Positions 29,817 through 39,748 of a stretch of 64,000 nucleotides of DNA are shown here, in pieces. Numbering within the stretch: the first letter of the stretch is position 1; every line of letters begins with the position of its first letter. The position numbers and the translations under genes were made by a program. Source of the DNA: Shewanella acanthi (lineage in GTDB: Bacteria > Pseudomonadota > Gammaproteobacteria > Enterobacterales > Shewanellaceae); the NCBI RefSeq assembly GCF_019457475.1, contig NZ_CP080413.1, positions 248,001 through 312,000 of the forward strand, given 5' to 3'. The notes beneath the pieces were generated by a model that saw nothing but the letters and a program-made list of their open reading frames with translations, was not told the origin of the DNA and made no database searches.

Positions 29817-30989
29817 ATGTCGAAAGTAAGTCCCTATTCGCCCAAAGAATGGTTACAACTCAACATGCAGCAACAGGGGTTGCTGGATTCGCATACCTCG
29901 GTTTCAGAGCTGATATCCCGCCTGAGCTATGTGCAAATTGACTCTATTAATGTGGTCGAGCGTGCACATCACCATGTACTCCATAGCCGCATGTCAAACT
30001 ATCAGCCGCAGATGCTTGATGCTGCGCTGGCAAATTCGGAAGTATTTGAATATTGGTCACATGCGGCGGCTTATCTCCCCATAGAGGATTATCGTTTTAG
30101 TCTGCAACGTAAGTTACAACTGCAAAACGGTGGCAAACATTGGTTTGACGCTGACCTTAAGGCGATGCAGGAGGTGAAAGCGAGGATTGCTGCCGAAGGC
30201 CCACTGAAAGCGAGCGATTTTGAGCATGCGGCGGGTAAAAATGGTGCTTGGTGGGACTGGAAGCCGGCCAAAAAGGCTCTGGAACAACTGTTTATGCGCG
30301 GTGAGTTAATGGTGCTGCGGCGGGATAAATTTCAAAAGTGCTACGATTTAACTGAGCGGGTATTGCCTTCGAACATTAACAGCAAACCACCCAGCGAGGA
30401 GGAGTTTGCTCGGCATTTAATTGAGCGCTTTTTAGCTGCCCATGCCTTTGGAAGCTGCGCGCAAATTGCGTATCTACGTAAGGGGGTAAAATCCTTAGTA
30501 TCCAAGGCTTTAATCGAAATGCAAGCAGAGGGCGAATTAGCGAGCTTTAAGGCATCGGGGCAGCAATATTTTTATCGCCCGAATCTGCAGTTAATCTCAC
30601 CATTGAAAAATCGAGTCTGGTTACTCAATCCCTTCGATAATTTACTCATCCAACGCCAACGATTGAGACAGTGGTATGGCTTTGATTATCAGATTGAAGT
30701 TTATGTGCCTGCCGAGAAGCGTCAGTATGGCTATTATTCTCTGGCTATTTTATGGCGCGATAGTTTTGTTGGCCGAGTGGATGTGAAGGCTGACAGACCC
30801 AAGGGGATGCTGCTGTTGCAACAGTTGACGCTAGAGGAAGCTAGCCTTGGGCTTGATGAGGATTTTTACCACGCTTTTGAGATGGCAGTTCGCCAATATG
30901 CCCGTTTTAATGGTTGTGAGCGTTGGAAGCTGGTAAAGGCCAATGACAAAGGGCTAAAGCACCGTTATTCCCGCCAGCAGCAATGCTAA
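29817..30989 (+). CDS. YcaQ/AlkX-type winged-helix DNA glycosylase
   Basis: A 390-residue HTH_42 superfamily protein. Early in the protein the motif YVQIDSINVV gives the Q-hydrophobic-D pair (QID), which marks the YcaQ/AlkX branch rather than the AlkZ QxQ branch. ERAHHHVLHSR and EYWSHAAAYLP follow, all family hallmarks. E. coli YcaQ unhooks nitrogen-mustard interstrand crosslinks and excises N7-alkylguanine. The ATG at 29817 follows GAGGTG. It is monocistronic and converges with ubiK across a shared terminator. Confidence 0.87.
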   Translation: MSKVSPYSPKEWLQLNMQQQGLLDSHTSVSELISRLSYVQIDSINVVERAHHHVLHSRMSNYQPQMLDAALANSEVFEYWSHAAAYLPIEDYRFSLQRKLQLQNGGKHWFDADLKAMQEVKARIAAEGPLKASDFEHAAGKNGAWWDWKPAKKALEQLFMRGELMVLRRDKFQKCYDLTERVLPSNINSKPPSEEEFARHLIERFLAAHAFGSCAQIAYLRKGVKSLVSKALIEMQAEGELASFKASGQQYFYRPNLQLISPLKNRVWLLNPFDNLLIQRQRLRQWYGFDYQIEVYVPAEKRQYGYYSLAILWRDSFVGRVDVKADRPKGMLLLQQLTLEEASLGLDEDFYHAFEMAVRQYARFNGCERWKLVKANDKGLKHRYSRQQQC

Positions 30990-31008
30990 TTTCAAACCTT
31001 AAAAATAC

Positions 31009-31038
31009 AAAGCACAGCCAGTTAATGGCTGTGCTTAA
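31009..31038. terminator. Bidirectional terminator between the YcaQ-type gene and ubiK
   Basis: The 11-bp perfect stem AAGCACAGCCA / TGGCTGTGCTT around GTTAA, between two convergent genes. The T-tract is modest on either side. Confidence 0.65.
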
Positions 31039-31074
31039 TCAATTTATTAGATAATGAGTCGCGGTAGGTGGTAA

Positions 31075-31335
31075 TTACTCGGCTGCGTTGAGCTTTTTTT
31101 CTAACTCGTTAACTTGGGCTTGCAGCGCTTCTAATTTTTCGCGAGTTTTCAGTAGAACATGTTGCTGAACTTCAAATTCTTCGCGGGAAACTAAATCTAA
31201 TTTGAGTAACTGATTTTGCAGCACTTGTTTGCTGCGCTCTTCAAACTCGCCAGCAAATTGCTTTAGACCGCTGGGCAGATTGTCGCTCAGCTGTTTCGCT
31301 ATATCTTCGATTTTCTTTGGATTAAACATAATCAT
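31075..31335 (-). CDS. ubiK: Ubiquinone biosynthesis accessory factor UbiK
   Basis: An 86-residue BMFP/YqiC-family protein with an amphipathic N-terminal segment (FNPKKIEDIAKQLSDNLP) and a C-terminal coiled coil (about residues 50-85). UbiK associates with UbiJ and membrane lipids to support the soluble Ubi complex in aerobic ubiquinone synthesis. The ATG at 31335 has AAGG five bases upstream. A second ATG two codons later (31329) is also plausible. Monocistronic. Confidence 0.9.
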   Translation of the reverse strand: MIMFNPKKIEDIAKQLSDNLPSGLKQFAGEFEERSKQVLQNQLLKLDLVSREEFEVQQHVLLKTREKLEALQAQVNELEKKLNAAE

Positions 31336-31568
31336 TTCTACCTTGTCACTGAATAAATTTATTGTAACTCAGTGTGCTAGCTTTCTAAAGTAAACCCCAC
31401 AGCAGGATTGGGAATTTTGCCCCGATTGCGTAGCCCATTACGGCGAAGACGTATTGCCTCTCTCGACTTTCGCATCTTTGGGGTTGGGGGGATTTAATAG
31501 CCTTGGCTTGCTGGCTTCTGCTATGATCCCATCCCCCTTTTGTAGACTTGTTTGGATATTGCGCGAAG

Positions 31569-33581
31569 ATGAAACTCAATCCTGCCCAAAATGATGCGGT
31601 TCATTATGTTTCGGGACCTTGCCTAGTATTGGCGGGTGCGGGTAGCGGTAAAACACGCGTAATTATCAATAAGATTGCCTATTTAGTGCAAAAGTGTGGT
31701 TACAACGCCCGTAATATCGCTGCGGTGACTTTTACTAATAAGGCCGCCCGTGAGATGAAGGAGCGGGTAGCGCAGTCGATGGGACGTAAGGAGGCTCGGG
31801 GACTGTGGATCTCGACCTTCCACACCTTAGGGCTTGAGATCATTAAGCGCGAGCACAAGGTACTTGGATTAAAGCCGGGTTTCTCGCTGTTCGACGATCA
31901 GGATACCTTGGCGCTGCTCAAGGAGCTGACCCAAAAGGAGTTGCAGGAAGACAAAGATCTTTTAAAGGCATTAGCAGGGGCGATTTCTAACTGGAAGGGG
32001 GGTCTTGTTATCCCCGATCAGGCGCGCAAACTGGCTAAGGATGAACAGCAGCAACTGTTTGCTATGCTCTATCAGCGTTATGCCCAACACATGAAGGCCT
32101 ATAACGCGCTCGACTTTGACGATCTTATTCTGCTACCAACCTTGCTATTAAGGCACAATGAAGAGGTGCGAACCCGCTGGCAAACTCGCATTCAATATTT
32201 GCTGGTGGACGAATATCAAGACACTAACACCTCCCAATACGAAATGGTTAAGTTGCTGGTGGGAGAGCGTGAGCGCTTTACCGTAGTAGGCGATGATGAC
32301 CAATCAATTTATTCGTGGCGTGGTGCTAAACCGCAGAACTTAGTATTACTGGGCAAAGATTTCCCTAAACTGAAGTTGATTAAACTCGAGCAGAACTACC
32401 GTTCGAGTCAGCGCATTTTGCGTGCTGCCAACATCTTAATCGCTAATAACCCCCACGTTTACGATAAGGCACTGTTTAGTGAGTTGGCCTATGGCGAGCC
32501 ACTAAGAGTGCTTTTTGCTGCCAGCGAGGAGCAGGAAGCCGAGCGGGTGGTGGCCGAGATTGTACGCCACAAGTTTGTGGGACGAACCCAGTTTGGCGAC
32601 TATGCAATTTTGTACCGTGGTAATCATCAATCGCGATTATTAGAACGGGCGCTGATGACCAACCGCATTCCCTATAAGTTAAGTGGCGGTACCTCATTTT
32701 TTGCCCGCGCCGAAATTAAAGACATCATGGGTTACCTTAAGTTAGTGGTAAACCCCGATGACGATAACGCCTTTTTACGCATTGTTAACTTGCCAAAGCG
32801 CGGTATTGGCCCATCGACCTTAGAGCGTTTAGGCAATTTTGCTAACGAAAAACATATCTCGATGTTTGAGGCGATTTTCGATCCAGATTTAAATCATCAT
32901 CTGCCGCCTGCGGCTATGTCGTCTCTTTATCAATTTGGGCGTTTTATTGTCGATACCGGCGAGCATGCCGAGCGTGGTGAACCCGTTGAAGCGGTGAAGC
33001 AGCTGATTCGTAAGATTAATTACGAAGATTACCTCTACGAAACGAGTACCAGCGCTAAGGCCGCAGAGATGCGAATGAAGAATATCTCCGAGCTGTATCG
33101 CTGGGTAACTGAGATGCTTGCGGGTGATGAGTTGGACGAAGCCATGACCTTACCTGAGGTGGTGAATCGTTTGACCCTAAGGGACATGATGGAGCGTAAC
33201 AGTGAGGATGAAGGTGGCGATCAAGTACAACTAATGACGCTGCATGCCTCTAAGGGCTTGGAGTTCCCATATGTATTTATGGTTGGGGTAGAGGAGCGTA
33301 TTTTACCCCATCAAACCAGCATCGATGAGGACAATGTCGACGAAGAACGCCGCCTAGCTTACGTAGGTATTACGAGGGCGCAGCGAGAACTGTGGTTTAC
33401 CCTCTGCCGCGAGCGACGTCAATTCGGCGAAACTATGCGCTGTGAGCCGAGCCGATTCTTGCATGAATTGCCCCAGGACGATTTGATTTGGGAAAACCGA
33501 AAACCGCAGCAAACCGAGCAGGAACGAATTCAGACGGGTAAAAGCCATATTTCCAATCTTAGGGATATGTTTAAGAAGTAG
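31569..33581 (+). CDS. rep: ATP-dependent DNA helicase Rep
   Basis: A 670-residue superfamily 1A 3'-5' helicase that clears protein blocks ahead of the replisome. Walker A is AGAGSGKT at about residues 22-29. Motif II is [10 protein letters not shown]. Motif III is [15 protein letters not shown]. Later motifs are [20 protein letters not shown] and YVGITRAQ. Length and start ([17 protein letters not shown]) distinguish Rep from the longer UvrD. The ATG at 31569 follows GCGAAG. It is monocistronic with a strong terminator. Confidence 0.96.
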   Translation: MKLNPAQNDAVHYVSGPCLVLAGAGSGKTRVIINKIAYLVQKCGYNARNIAAVTFTNKAAREMKERVAQSMGRKEARGLWISTFHTLGLEIIKREHKVLGLKPGFSLFDDQDTLALLKELTQKELQEDKDLLKALAGAISNWKGGLVIPDQARKLAKDEQQQLFAMLYQRYAQHMKAYNALDFDDLILLPTLLLRHNEEVRTRWQTRIQYLLVDEYQDTNTSQYEMVKLLVGERERFTVVGDDDQSIYSWRGAKPQNLVLLGKDFPKLKLIKLEQNYRSSQRILRAANILIANNPHVYDKALFSELAYGEPLRVLFAASEEQEAERVVAEIVRHKFVGRTQFGDYAILYRGNHQSRLLERALMTNRIPYKLSGGTSFFARAEIKDIMGYLKLVVNPDDDNAFLRIVNLPKRGIGPSTLERLGNFANEKHISMFEAIFDPDLNHHLPPAAMSSLYQFGRFIVDTGEHAERGEPVEAVKQLIRKINYEDYLYETSTSAKAAEMRMKNISELYRWVTEMLAGDELDEAMTLPEVVNRLTLRDMMERNSEDEGGDQVQLMTLHASKGLEFPYVFMVGVEERILPHQTSIDEDNVDEERRLAYVGITRAQRELWFTLCRERRQFGETMRCEPSRFLHELPQDDLIWENRKPQQTEQERIQTGKSHISNLRDMFKK

Positions 33582-33621
33582 TATTGCAGATATTGAAACG
33601 AAAGGATGTTGCTAAGGTAGC

Positions 33622-33660
33622 GTAATGCCAGAGGTGTAAGCCTCTGGCATTATTTTTTAT
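33622..33660. terminator. Bidirectional terminator between rep and the GGDEF/EAL gene
   Basis: The 11-12 bp stem AATGCCAGAGG / CCTCTGGCATT with a TGTAAG loop and a T-rich tail on the plus strand. It overlaps the convergent gene's stop region. Confidence 0.85.
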
Positions 33661-36287
33661 GCGCAAACTAAACTCGTGTTTTCTTGAAGGCTAAAGGGGG
33701 AGGCCAGCGCGGCGCCTTGACCAAGTACATAACCTATCGAATGCAACATCTGTATCTGTTCAATCTGCTCAACGCCAGCAACAATGGTTTGTAATCCTAG
33801 GGTTGATGCGGCTTGTTGGTAGGCAGTGATTAATTTGAGCTGTTTTGGCTGCAGTGGCATCGAAGTTAGAGGCGCAAGCTTTAATCCTTTGATAGGTAAT
33901 AACAGCAAGCTATTTAAAGCGCTATGTCCACTGCCATAGTGACTTATCCCAAGATTTACACCGAGTTTGTCTAAGATTTCAAAGCCATTGTTATGGCTTT
34001 CGGTTTCTTGTACCAGTGCTTTTTCATTAAAAAATAGCCATAACTGCTGTGGCTTTACCCCCGTTTGCTTCAGGGCAAGTTTAAGTTCGCGCAGTGCCTG
34101 TTTATGTTTGAGGTGCTGACTCGATAACATCAAATGTAATTGGATTGTATCGCTAAACTTTGCCTTAAGGATTGGGGAATTTTTATTAATCGCGGCGAGA
34201 ATATAAAGATCTAACTCAGTTTTTAGGTTGGCTTGTTCCGCAATTTCTACTAAATGCTCGTAGGGAATATTCCCCCATACTGGATGTTCCCAGCAGAGGT
34301 GACACTCGAGTGCATGAATCTGCTTCGTATCTAAATGGACGATAGGGAGATATTGAAGCTCTAACTTATGTTGCTCAAGCGCCTGCCTAAAATCATTCTC
34401 AAAGGTAATATCGCGCAACACGTTGTGCGAAGGACTATCGTCGAAAATCACAAAGCAGCCTTTGCCGTTGGCCTTGGCTTGGTACATTGCGGTATCGGCA
34501 TTACGCAGCATAGACTCGCTGGTATCCGTTTTGTGCTTTCCACTGAGGGTGATGCCAATACTGGCACCAGAATGGATCTCTGCATCGCCTAGGTGATAGG
34601 TTTGAGAAATGGTTTGTATCACGCGCTCGGCCACATCTTGGGCATCAGATATACCACTAATGGAGTCGAGCAGAATGACGAATTCATCGCCGCCAAGCCG
34701 CGCCAAAGTGTCATTGCCGCGAATACAGGATCTTAAGCGGGTTGCTGTTTCAATTAAGAATTTATCCCCTTCTAGGTGTCCCAAAGTGTCGTTGACTTGC
34801 TTAAAGCCGTCGAGATCGATAAACAGTAGGGCAAATTGTTCTAGGCGGTGGCGATGTACATGCTTGATGGCCTGATCGAGTCTTTCCATAAACATGGCGC
34901 GATTGGGTAAGCCTGTCAGCGCATCATGTTTTGCATCATGTACTAGCTTGGCCTCCATTTTGCGTCTTTGTTTGATCTCTTTTTCGAGATTTTTATTTAG
35001 TTCAGCTAATGCTGTCGTGCGGGCGACAACCTTTTCTTCTAATTCTTCATAGCTTCGACGAAGGGATTCTGCGGCCAGTTTTTTCTCGATGGCGGCACTA
35101 ATGTGCTGCGATACAAAGGTCAGTAGTTCTAGATCTTTTACTTGGTAGTTCTGGTTCATACTTAGGCTATAAATAGTGATAGCTCCGCGAACCTGATTAT
35201 GGATAAACAGCGGTATACCAATCCATTGATGCATATTTTGGGTTTGGTTGAGATCCGGCGCCTCTGCATATAGCTCTCCCGACTCAATCAGTTGCCTAAT
35301 GTCCGCCTGAGCTAATAGCAGCGGACGGCGATGTTTTAAGACATATTCTGTGAGCCCGTCTTTTAGGGCTCTGCTACCAGGATGAGTATTACCGAGCTGG
35401 GATACATAAAAGGGAAAGGTCAAATGGCTTCCCTGCTCATCCAGTAGAGCTATATAGCAGTTATTCGCCGGAATTAAATGGCGGATGACATTATGGAGCT
35501 GTGGGTAAAAATTGGGATTGTCTGTGCCAGAACTCGCCAGTTCTGCAATTTCAAATAATGACTTTTGTAATCGTTCTGCTCTGCGGCGCTCATAGACCTC
35601 AAGTTTCAGCTTATCGTAGGCTTGGCTTAGTTCTTTTGTGCGAAGCTGAATGGCAAGCTCAAGCTGTTCTTGATGTTTGAGCCGCTCCATGACTCCGGCA
35701 ATATGATGACAAACGAAGGTCATGAGCTCGACTTCTATTTCGCCATAATGCACATTGGTGTCATAGGTCTGTACAACTAATACTGCAGTGACTCGGTTTT
35801 CATATTTTACGGGCACGCCAAGCCAAAGATGACTAGGTGAACCTAAGTTAAGGATTTCATTGGCGGCAATAAGCTCTTCGACTTTTTCTTCGCTGCACAG
35901 TAGGGGATTTCCGTTTCTAAATACATAACCCGTTAAGCCCTGCTGCAGCATGGTTGATAGCGTCTGAGCAGGAAACATTTGTGAAGGATGCTCATCTTTC
36001 TCATCGGCAAAGAAGGGCACTGAAATAGCTCCTGTGTGACTATCTTGAGTGGCAATAAAGAAATTATCAGCGGAAATCAGTTGCTTAAGGTGCTGATGTA
36101 CTCCGATATAGAATTCTTCTAGGCTTGATACCTGCGTTGCCATATGGGAAAGATCAAGCAGGGCATTCTGTACTATCTCAGCGCGTTTATATTTGTTAGC
36201 TAAGTATTTTAACCGTACTAATTTTTTCTTTAAGCGCGAGATCTGAGGCGTGTGAGGTGGGGTAGTTTCATCTTCATCCTTAAACAT
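33657..36287 (-). CDS. GAF-GAF-GGDEF-EAL c-di-GMP protein (probable diguanylate cyclase with degenerate EAL)
   Basis: An 876-residue soluble signalling protein. Two GAF domains (about residues 45-200 and 245-400) are each followed by coiled coil, then a GGDEF domain (about 445-615) and an EAL-like domain (about 620-870). The GGDEF motif is intact (RLGGDEFVIL, near 532-536) with an allosteric I-site RxxD (RGND) five residues before it, so cyclase activity with product inhibition is expected. The EAL motif has become ECH, and the DDFG metal loop reads SHYGSG, so phosphodiesterase activity is unlikely. The ATG at 36287 replaces a longer TTG frame. The gene lies between rep and the tRNA cluster, 0.8 kb from the c-di-GMP-controlled Lap operon. 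Confidence 0.88.
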   Translation of the reverse strand: MFKDEDETTPPHTPQISRLKKKLVRLKYLANKYKRAEIVQNALLDLSHMATQVSSLEEFYIGVHQHLKQLISADNFFIATQDSHTGAISVPFFADEKDEHPSQMFPAQTLSTMLQQGLTGYVFRNGNPLLCSEEKVEELIAANEILNLGSPSHLWLGVPVKYENRVTAVLVVQTYDTNVHYGEIEVELMTFVCHHIAGVMERLKHQEQLELAIQLRTKELSQAYDKLKLEVYERRRAERLQKSLFEIAELASSGTDNPNFYPQLHNVIRHLIPANNCYIALLDEQGSHLTFPFYVSQLGNTHPGSRALKDGLTEYVLKHRRPLLLAQADIRQLIESGELYAEAPDLNQTQNMHQWIGIPLFIHNQVRGAITIYSLSMNQNYQVKDLELLTFVSQHISAAIEKKLAAESLRRSYEELEEKVVARTTALAELNKNLEKEIKQRRKMEAKLVHDAKHDALTGLPNRAMFMERLDQAIKHVHRHRLEQFALLFIDLDGFKQVNDTLGHLEGDKFLIETATRLRSCIRGNDTLARLGGDEFVILLDSISGISDAQDVAERVIQTISQTYHLGDAEIHSGASIGITLSGKHKTDTSESMLRNADTAMYQAKANGKGCFVIFDDSPSHNVLRDITFENDFRQALEQHKLELQYLPIVHLDTKQIHALECHLCWEHPVWGNIPYEHLVEIAEQANLKTELDLYILAAINKNSPILKAKFSDTIQLHLMLSSQHLKHKQALRELKLALKQTGVKPQQLWLFFNEKALVQETESHNNGFEILDKLGVNLGISHYGSGHSALNSLLLLPIKGLKLAPLTSMPLQPKQLKLITAYQQAASTLGLQTIVAGVEQIEQIQMLHSIGYVLGQGAALASPFSLQENTSLVCA

Positions 36288-36439
36288 GATACTTGTCCGC
36301 TTTGAATTAATTGTTATCAAAAAACATATTTAACATGAAATACCGTAACATCCAAGCCAAATTTCTGACGCCATGAAGTTGAAAAAATAGACAAATATAT
36401 CAAAACTTGAGCAGTCAGAGAAAAAAATGCAAATAGCTA

Positions 36440-36468
36440 TAGACTCAGGGGGCATTTCTCCATACTAT
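36440..36468 (+). promoter_or_regulatory. Putative tRNA operon promoter
   Basis: TAGACT, 17 bases, TACTAT, followed by a GC-rich discriminator (ATGCGGCGC) of the kind seen at growth-rate- and ppGpp-controlled stable-RNA promoters. It ends about 22 bases before the first tRNA. Confidence 0.45.
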
Positions 36469-36489
36469 ATGCGGCGCTAACCAAGGCGA

Positions 36490-36566
36490 GCGCCCATAGC
36501 TCAGCTGGATAGAGCGCACCCCTCCGGAGGGTGAGGCCGAAGGTTCGAATCCTTTTGGGCGCACCA
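36490..36566 (+). tRNA. tRNA-Arg (CCG)
   Basis: A 77-base cloverleaf with acceptor GCGCCCA / TGGGCGC, a 5-bp anticodon stem CACCC / GGGTG with loop CTCCGGA (anticodon CCG), GGTTCGAATCC in the T arm, and an encoded CCA end. First of four tRNAs; equivalent to argX of E. coli. Confidence 0.95.
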
Positions 36567-36617
36567 TTTCTCCGAACGAGTAGTGAGCTTGATGTTAGCA
36601 GTAAAGTGAAATTCAGT

Positions 36618-36694
36618 GGTGATTGTAGCTCAGTTGGTAGAGTCCCGGATTGTGATTCCGGTTGTCGTGGGTTCGAGCCCCATCAGTCACCCCA
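36618..36694 (+). tRNA. tRNA-His (GTG)
   Basis: A 77-base cloverleaf with the extra G at -1 opposite C73, acceptor GTGATTG / CAGTCAC (one G-U pair), anticodon loop TTGTGAT, T arm GGGTTCGAGCCC and encoded CCA. The -1 G confirms tRNA-His. Confidence 0.95.
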
Positions 36695-36710
36695 TTTCAT
36701 TTACACATCT

Positions 36711-36787
<77 letters not shown>

Positions 36788-36841
36788 CATTATTCGCAGA
36801 ACTAGCGCATTCGTTTTTAACGAGTAAATAGTTAACAAATA

Positions 36842-36918
<77 letters not shown>

Positions 36919-36926
36919 ATTACATA

Positions 36927-36966
36927 GAAGCCTCAGCATTCTTCGGAATCACTGGGGCTTTTTTGT
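36927..36966 (+). terminator. tRNA operon terminator
   Basis: The stem AAGCCTCAG / CTGGGGCTT (with G-U pairs) capped by a small CATTCTTCGGAATC hairpin, then TTTTTT. Confidence 0.85.
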
Positions 36967-37050
36967 ATCTGCCTTCTTCTTGTCTTCTCTTGCAATTCTC
37001 TAATGACCCAAGTGGATGTTAGCGGATTTGGGCGATGCTTAAGTGCTGCA

Positions 37051-37081
37051 ATAAATAAGGCTCCCGAGGGAGCCTTATTAA
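37051..37081 (-). terminator. Terminator at the end of the bpf/lap operon
   Basis: The 12-bp perfect stem AATAAGGCTCCC / GGGAGCCTTATT with a two-base (effectively four-base) loop, followed on the minus strand by TATTG. It lies 14 bases after the bpfD stop. The T-tract is short. Confidence 0.65.
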
Positions 37082-37094
37082 GACATTCATTGAA

Positions 37095-39014
37095 TTATTC
37101 GATATTGACTGGTGGCGCGATAAAACCTTGGTAGGCATCGGTTCTCAGTTCATGGAAGCGCTCAAGTTGAGCTTTCTCTTGGATACCTGTCACAATTACC
37201 TGAATATCTAATCCCTTTGCCACATTGATAATGGCACGACACAGCTCGCTGTTGTGTGAAGCTTCATCATAATATGAGAAGGACTGGTCGAGTTTCACAT
37301 AGCTAGGTCTGAGTTCCTGAAGATATGACATTGAACCAAACTGACGTCCGAAATGGTCGATACCGAAATGTGCACCATTGTCACGGATGATATTGCACAG
37401 TGCGATGCAGGAGTCTAAGTCGGTATAAACCCCAGCCTCTGGGATTTCAAAACAGATCCTATCGGCATGATCAGCACTGCGTAGGAAATGGTTTAGCCAT
37501 TCATGGAATTGTTTATCACTCAGACTCTGATGGGTCAGGTTGATTGCAATTGGCTCAAAGTTACGTTCAAGTAACTTGAGATCATAAATGGTTTCAATAA
37601 GGCATTTATCGAGAAGAGAGCCGAGTGACAGCAATTCGACGTAGGGCATAAATTGACCCGCATGGGCTAATTTATCCGCTAGCTCCAACTGACAATAAAG
37701 CTCTCGCTGAACAATGCCTGTTCCCTCACAGAACTGAATCGGTTGCCATCTGAACTTAAATTTACGGTTACTGATCGCATGGCTTAAATTGTCACGCCAT
37801 TGCTCACGGGTAAACAGCTGCTGTTCGTTAGTTTCAAACCAGTGGAAGGTTTTATGTTCCTTCAGGGCCTTTTGCAACGCATTATCGGCCTGGGCCAAAA
37901 TGTCTGACACTTGCATTTGGCCTATGCGTTCAGCCACACCGATAGCAAAGTTTTCATTTGGCTTACAGCCTGCTTTGGACATTTCCTGATTGATGGTGCG
38001 GATCAATGTTTGTAAGTATTTACTAATTTGGTCGTGTTCAACATCAGTTAGCAGGAAGGCAAACTCGTAGGCGGCAATCCGTGCGATGACGGAAGGTGTA
38101 ACTTCGTTGAGTTGTTCCTGCAGTTTTTCTGCAAGGATGCGGATGGTTTCATCACGCACTTGATAGCCGTATTTACTGTGAACTTCTTCTAGCCAATCGA
38201 GTTTAGTTAGGATCAATGCACCACTGCCGGGCTCACTTAACCAACCATTTAAGCGATTAACGACGTAGATACGATTAGGTAATCCAGACGCAGCATCAAC
38301 TAAATTTTTCTTACGTAGGGCGCCGACTTCTTCGTCTAAGGATTGGAATACCTGCTTAAGTTGTGCCGACATAGTGTTAAAGGCGACCACAACATCCTTT
38401 AACTCCATGGTCTTTGGTAATGGTAAGTCAGGGCCAAACTGGCGAGCAGCAATATTGCGAGCGTATTCAGACAGTGAATGTAGCGGTTTTAAAATCCACG
38501 TTAACCCAACCCTTGCGGTAAAAATGGCCACAAGGAATAACAGCGAGAAGGCGATGATAGTGTTGGACATAATGCGCCATAACTCGTGGTAACCAAAGCC
38601 TGGGTGGGCGGTGATTTCTAGCTGCGCTAGTTGTAACCAACCTGAGGTTATCGTGCTTTCTTTTTTGATGGTTTTAAACAAGCTGAGATTAATAAACCAC
38701 TGGGGAACATCTTCAATTTTGATATCGTTATTCCACTCTTGCTGTTTGCCATCGACCATCCAGTTCAGTTTAATGTTCTGATAATAACCCCCTTCGAATA
38801 TCACATTGACAAGGGTTTCAGCTGCCACGGTATCGCCAGCTTCCAGTGCAGGCGTTAGCATTAGACCAAGCGAGGTACTGGTATTGTTTAGATCCGATTC
38901 CATCTGCTTGGTTAAAAAGCTTTGCGTCTCTGTAAATTGCACATAGCCTAATGTGGCAATCACCATCAAAAATAGGCTAAAAAGCAACGAATAAATCTGT
39001 CTAAACAGTGTCAT
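37095..39014 (-). CDS. bpfD: LapD-type c-di-GMP receptor
   Basis: A 639-residue inner-membrane receptor controlling retention of the BpfA adhesin. A first membrane helix (about 5-25) is followed by a periplasmic LapD_MoxY_N domain (about 26-150) with a GWL element at W126, near where LapD of Pseudomonas uses W125 to grip LapG. A second helix (about 151-172) leads to HAMP (175-222), GGDEF-like (235-395) and EAL-like (400-639) domains. Both enzymatic motifs are lost: GGDEF reads AAYEF (314-318), EALLR reads ELYCQ, and DDFG reads DHFG. This fits a receptor, not an enzyme: c-di-GMP bound to the EAL fold makes the periplasmic domain sequester the protease. Last gene of the operon, 8 bases after bpfG. 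Confidence 0.94.
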   Translation of the reverse strand: MTLFRQIYSLLFSLFLMVIATLGYVQFTETQSFLTKQMESDLNNTSTSLGLMLTPALEAGDTVAAETLVNVIFEGGYYQNIKLNWMVDGKQQEWNNDIKIEDVPQWFINLSLFKTIKKESTITSGWLQLAQLEITAHPGFGYHELWRIMSNTIIAFSLLFLVAIFTARVGLTWILKPLHSLSEYARNIAARQFGPDLPLPKTMELKDVVVAFNTMSAQLKQVFQSLDEEVGALRKKNLVDAASGLPNRIYVVNRLNGWLSEPGSGALILTKLDWLEEVHSKYGYQVRDETIRILAEKLQEQLNEVTPSVIARIAAYEFAFLLTDVEHDQISKYLQTLIRTINQEMSKAGCKPNENFAIGVAERIGQMQVSDILAQADNALQKALKEHKTFHWFETNEQQLFTREQWRDNLSHAISNRKFKFRWQPIQFCEGTGIVQRELYCQLELADKLAHAGQFMPYVELLSLGSLLDKCLIETIYDLKLLERNFEPIAINLTHQSLSDKQFHEWLNHFLRSADHADRICFEIPEAGVYTDLDSCIALCNIIRDNGAHFGIDHFGRQFGSMSYLQELRPSYVKLDQSFSYYDEASHNSELCRAIINVAKGLDIQVIVTGIQEKAQLERFHELRTDAYQGFIAPPVNIE

Positions 39015-39022
39015 CTTTTGGG

Positions 39023-39730
39023 CTACTCCACTTTTAATTTGGGTTGTCTGAGCCTATCAACACCTAACCTATGGTTAAGGTCATTCCATTTTTCTAATCG
39101 TGCGGACGAGCCAGCTAACACACCTCGCCCTTGTTCTTTATTTAACCATAATTGTTTACCGTTAAAGCTGTAAACTGGTAGTAAATCCCTACGCTGTGTT
39201 GCGGGTTTTATGGTGCGGTCGAGGTTGTCGAGAACCAATGGCACTGATGAAGGGGTATCGTAGTAAGCTAACACCATATGATACTGATTTACTGTGGTTG
39301 CTTTAACCATAGTGATCCGCATTTTATCTTCAGGTACACCAAGCTGGAGTAGGGTGAAGTACTTCGCGATGGAGAAATCTTCACAATCCCCACCATTCAC
39401 GCCAATAAATTCCATCGGTGTTGCCCAGTAATTTGATATTCCCCACAACTTAATATCATCAACAAAGCGGAACATATTGAAAAAGTTGTTCACTTTGACG
39501 AGTTTATCTTTTTCACTTAGGGATCGGCCTTCAGTTAACACTTTAAACCAAGCTTTAGCACGCATACCCGCTCGGCCGCCATAATGTCGCTCTAGTGCAG
39601 AAACGATTTTGGCTTCATTGAGGTTTTGAGTTGGCGCGGCATAAAGGCCGCAAATGCCTAGGCCTGTCGCTATTAGAGTAAAGCGGCAGACTCGCAAAAA
39701 CGAATTTTGGTGACAACGTCTGCCGCTCAT
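39023..39730 (-). CDS. bpfG: LapG-type periplasmic cysteine protease (BTLCP)
   Basis: A 235-residue transglutaminase-like cysteine protease with an N-terminal export signal (hydrophobic LIATGLGICGLYA). The catalytic Cys is in GGDCEDFSIAKY, His in NQYHMVLAYY and Asp in LVLDNLD. The acidic residues beside the Cys correspond to the calcium-binding region known in LapG. It cleaves the adhesin at an Ala-Ala bond in the retention module, releasing cells from biofilm when LapD/BpfD does not hold it. Substrate (bpfA) and regulator (bpfD) are encoded in the same operon. Confidence 0.95.
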   Translation of the reverse strand: MSGRRCHQNSFLRVCRFTLIATGLGICGLYAAPTQNLNEAKIVSALERHYGGRAGMRAKAWFKVLTEGRSLSEKDKLVKVNNFFNMFRFVDDIKLWGISNYWATPMEFIGVNGGDCEDFSIAKYFTLLQLGVPEDKMRITMVKATTVNQYHMVLAYYDTPSSVPLVLDNLDRTIKPATQRRDLLPVYSFNGKQLWLNKEQGRGVLAGSSARLEKWNDLNHRLGVDRLRQPKLKVE

Positions 39731-39748
39731 AGCCTAGTTTATTAGCCT

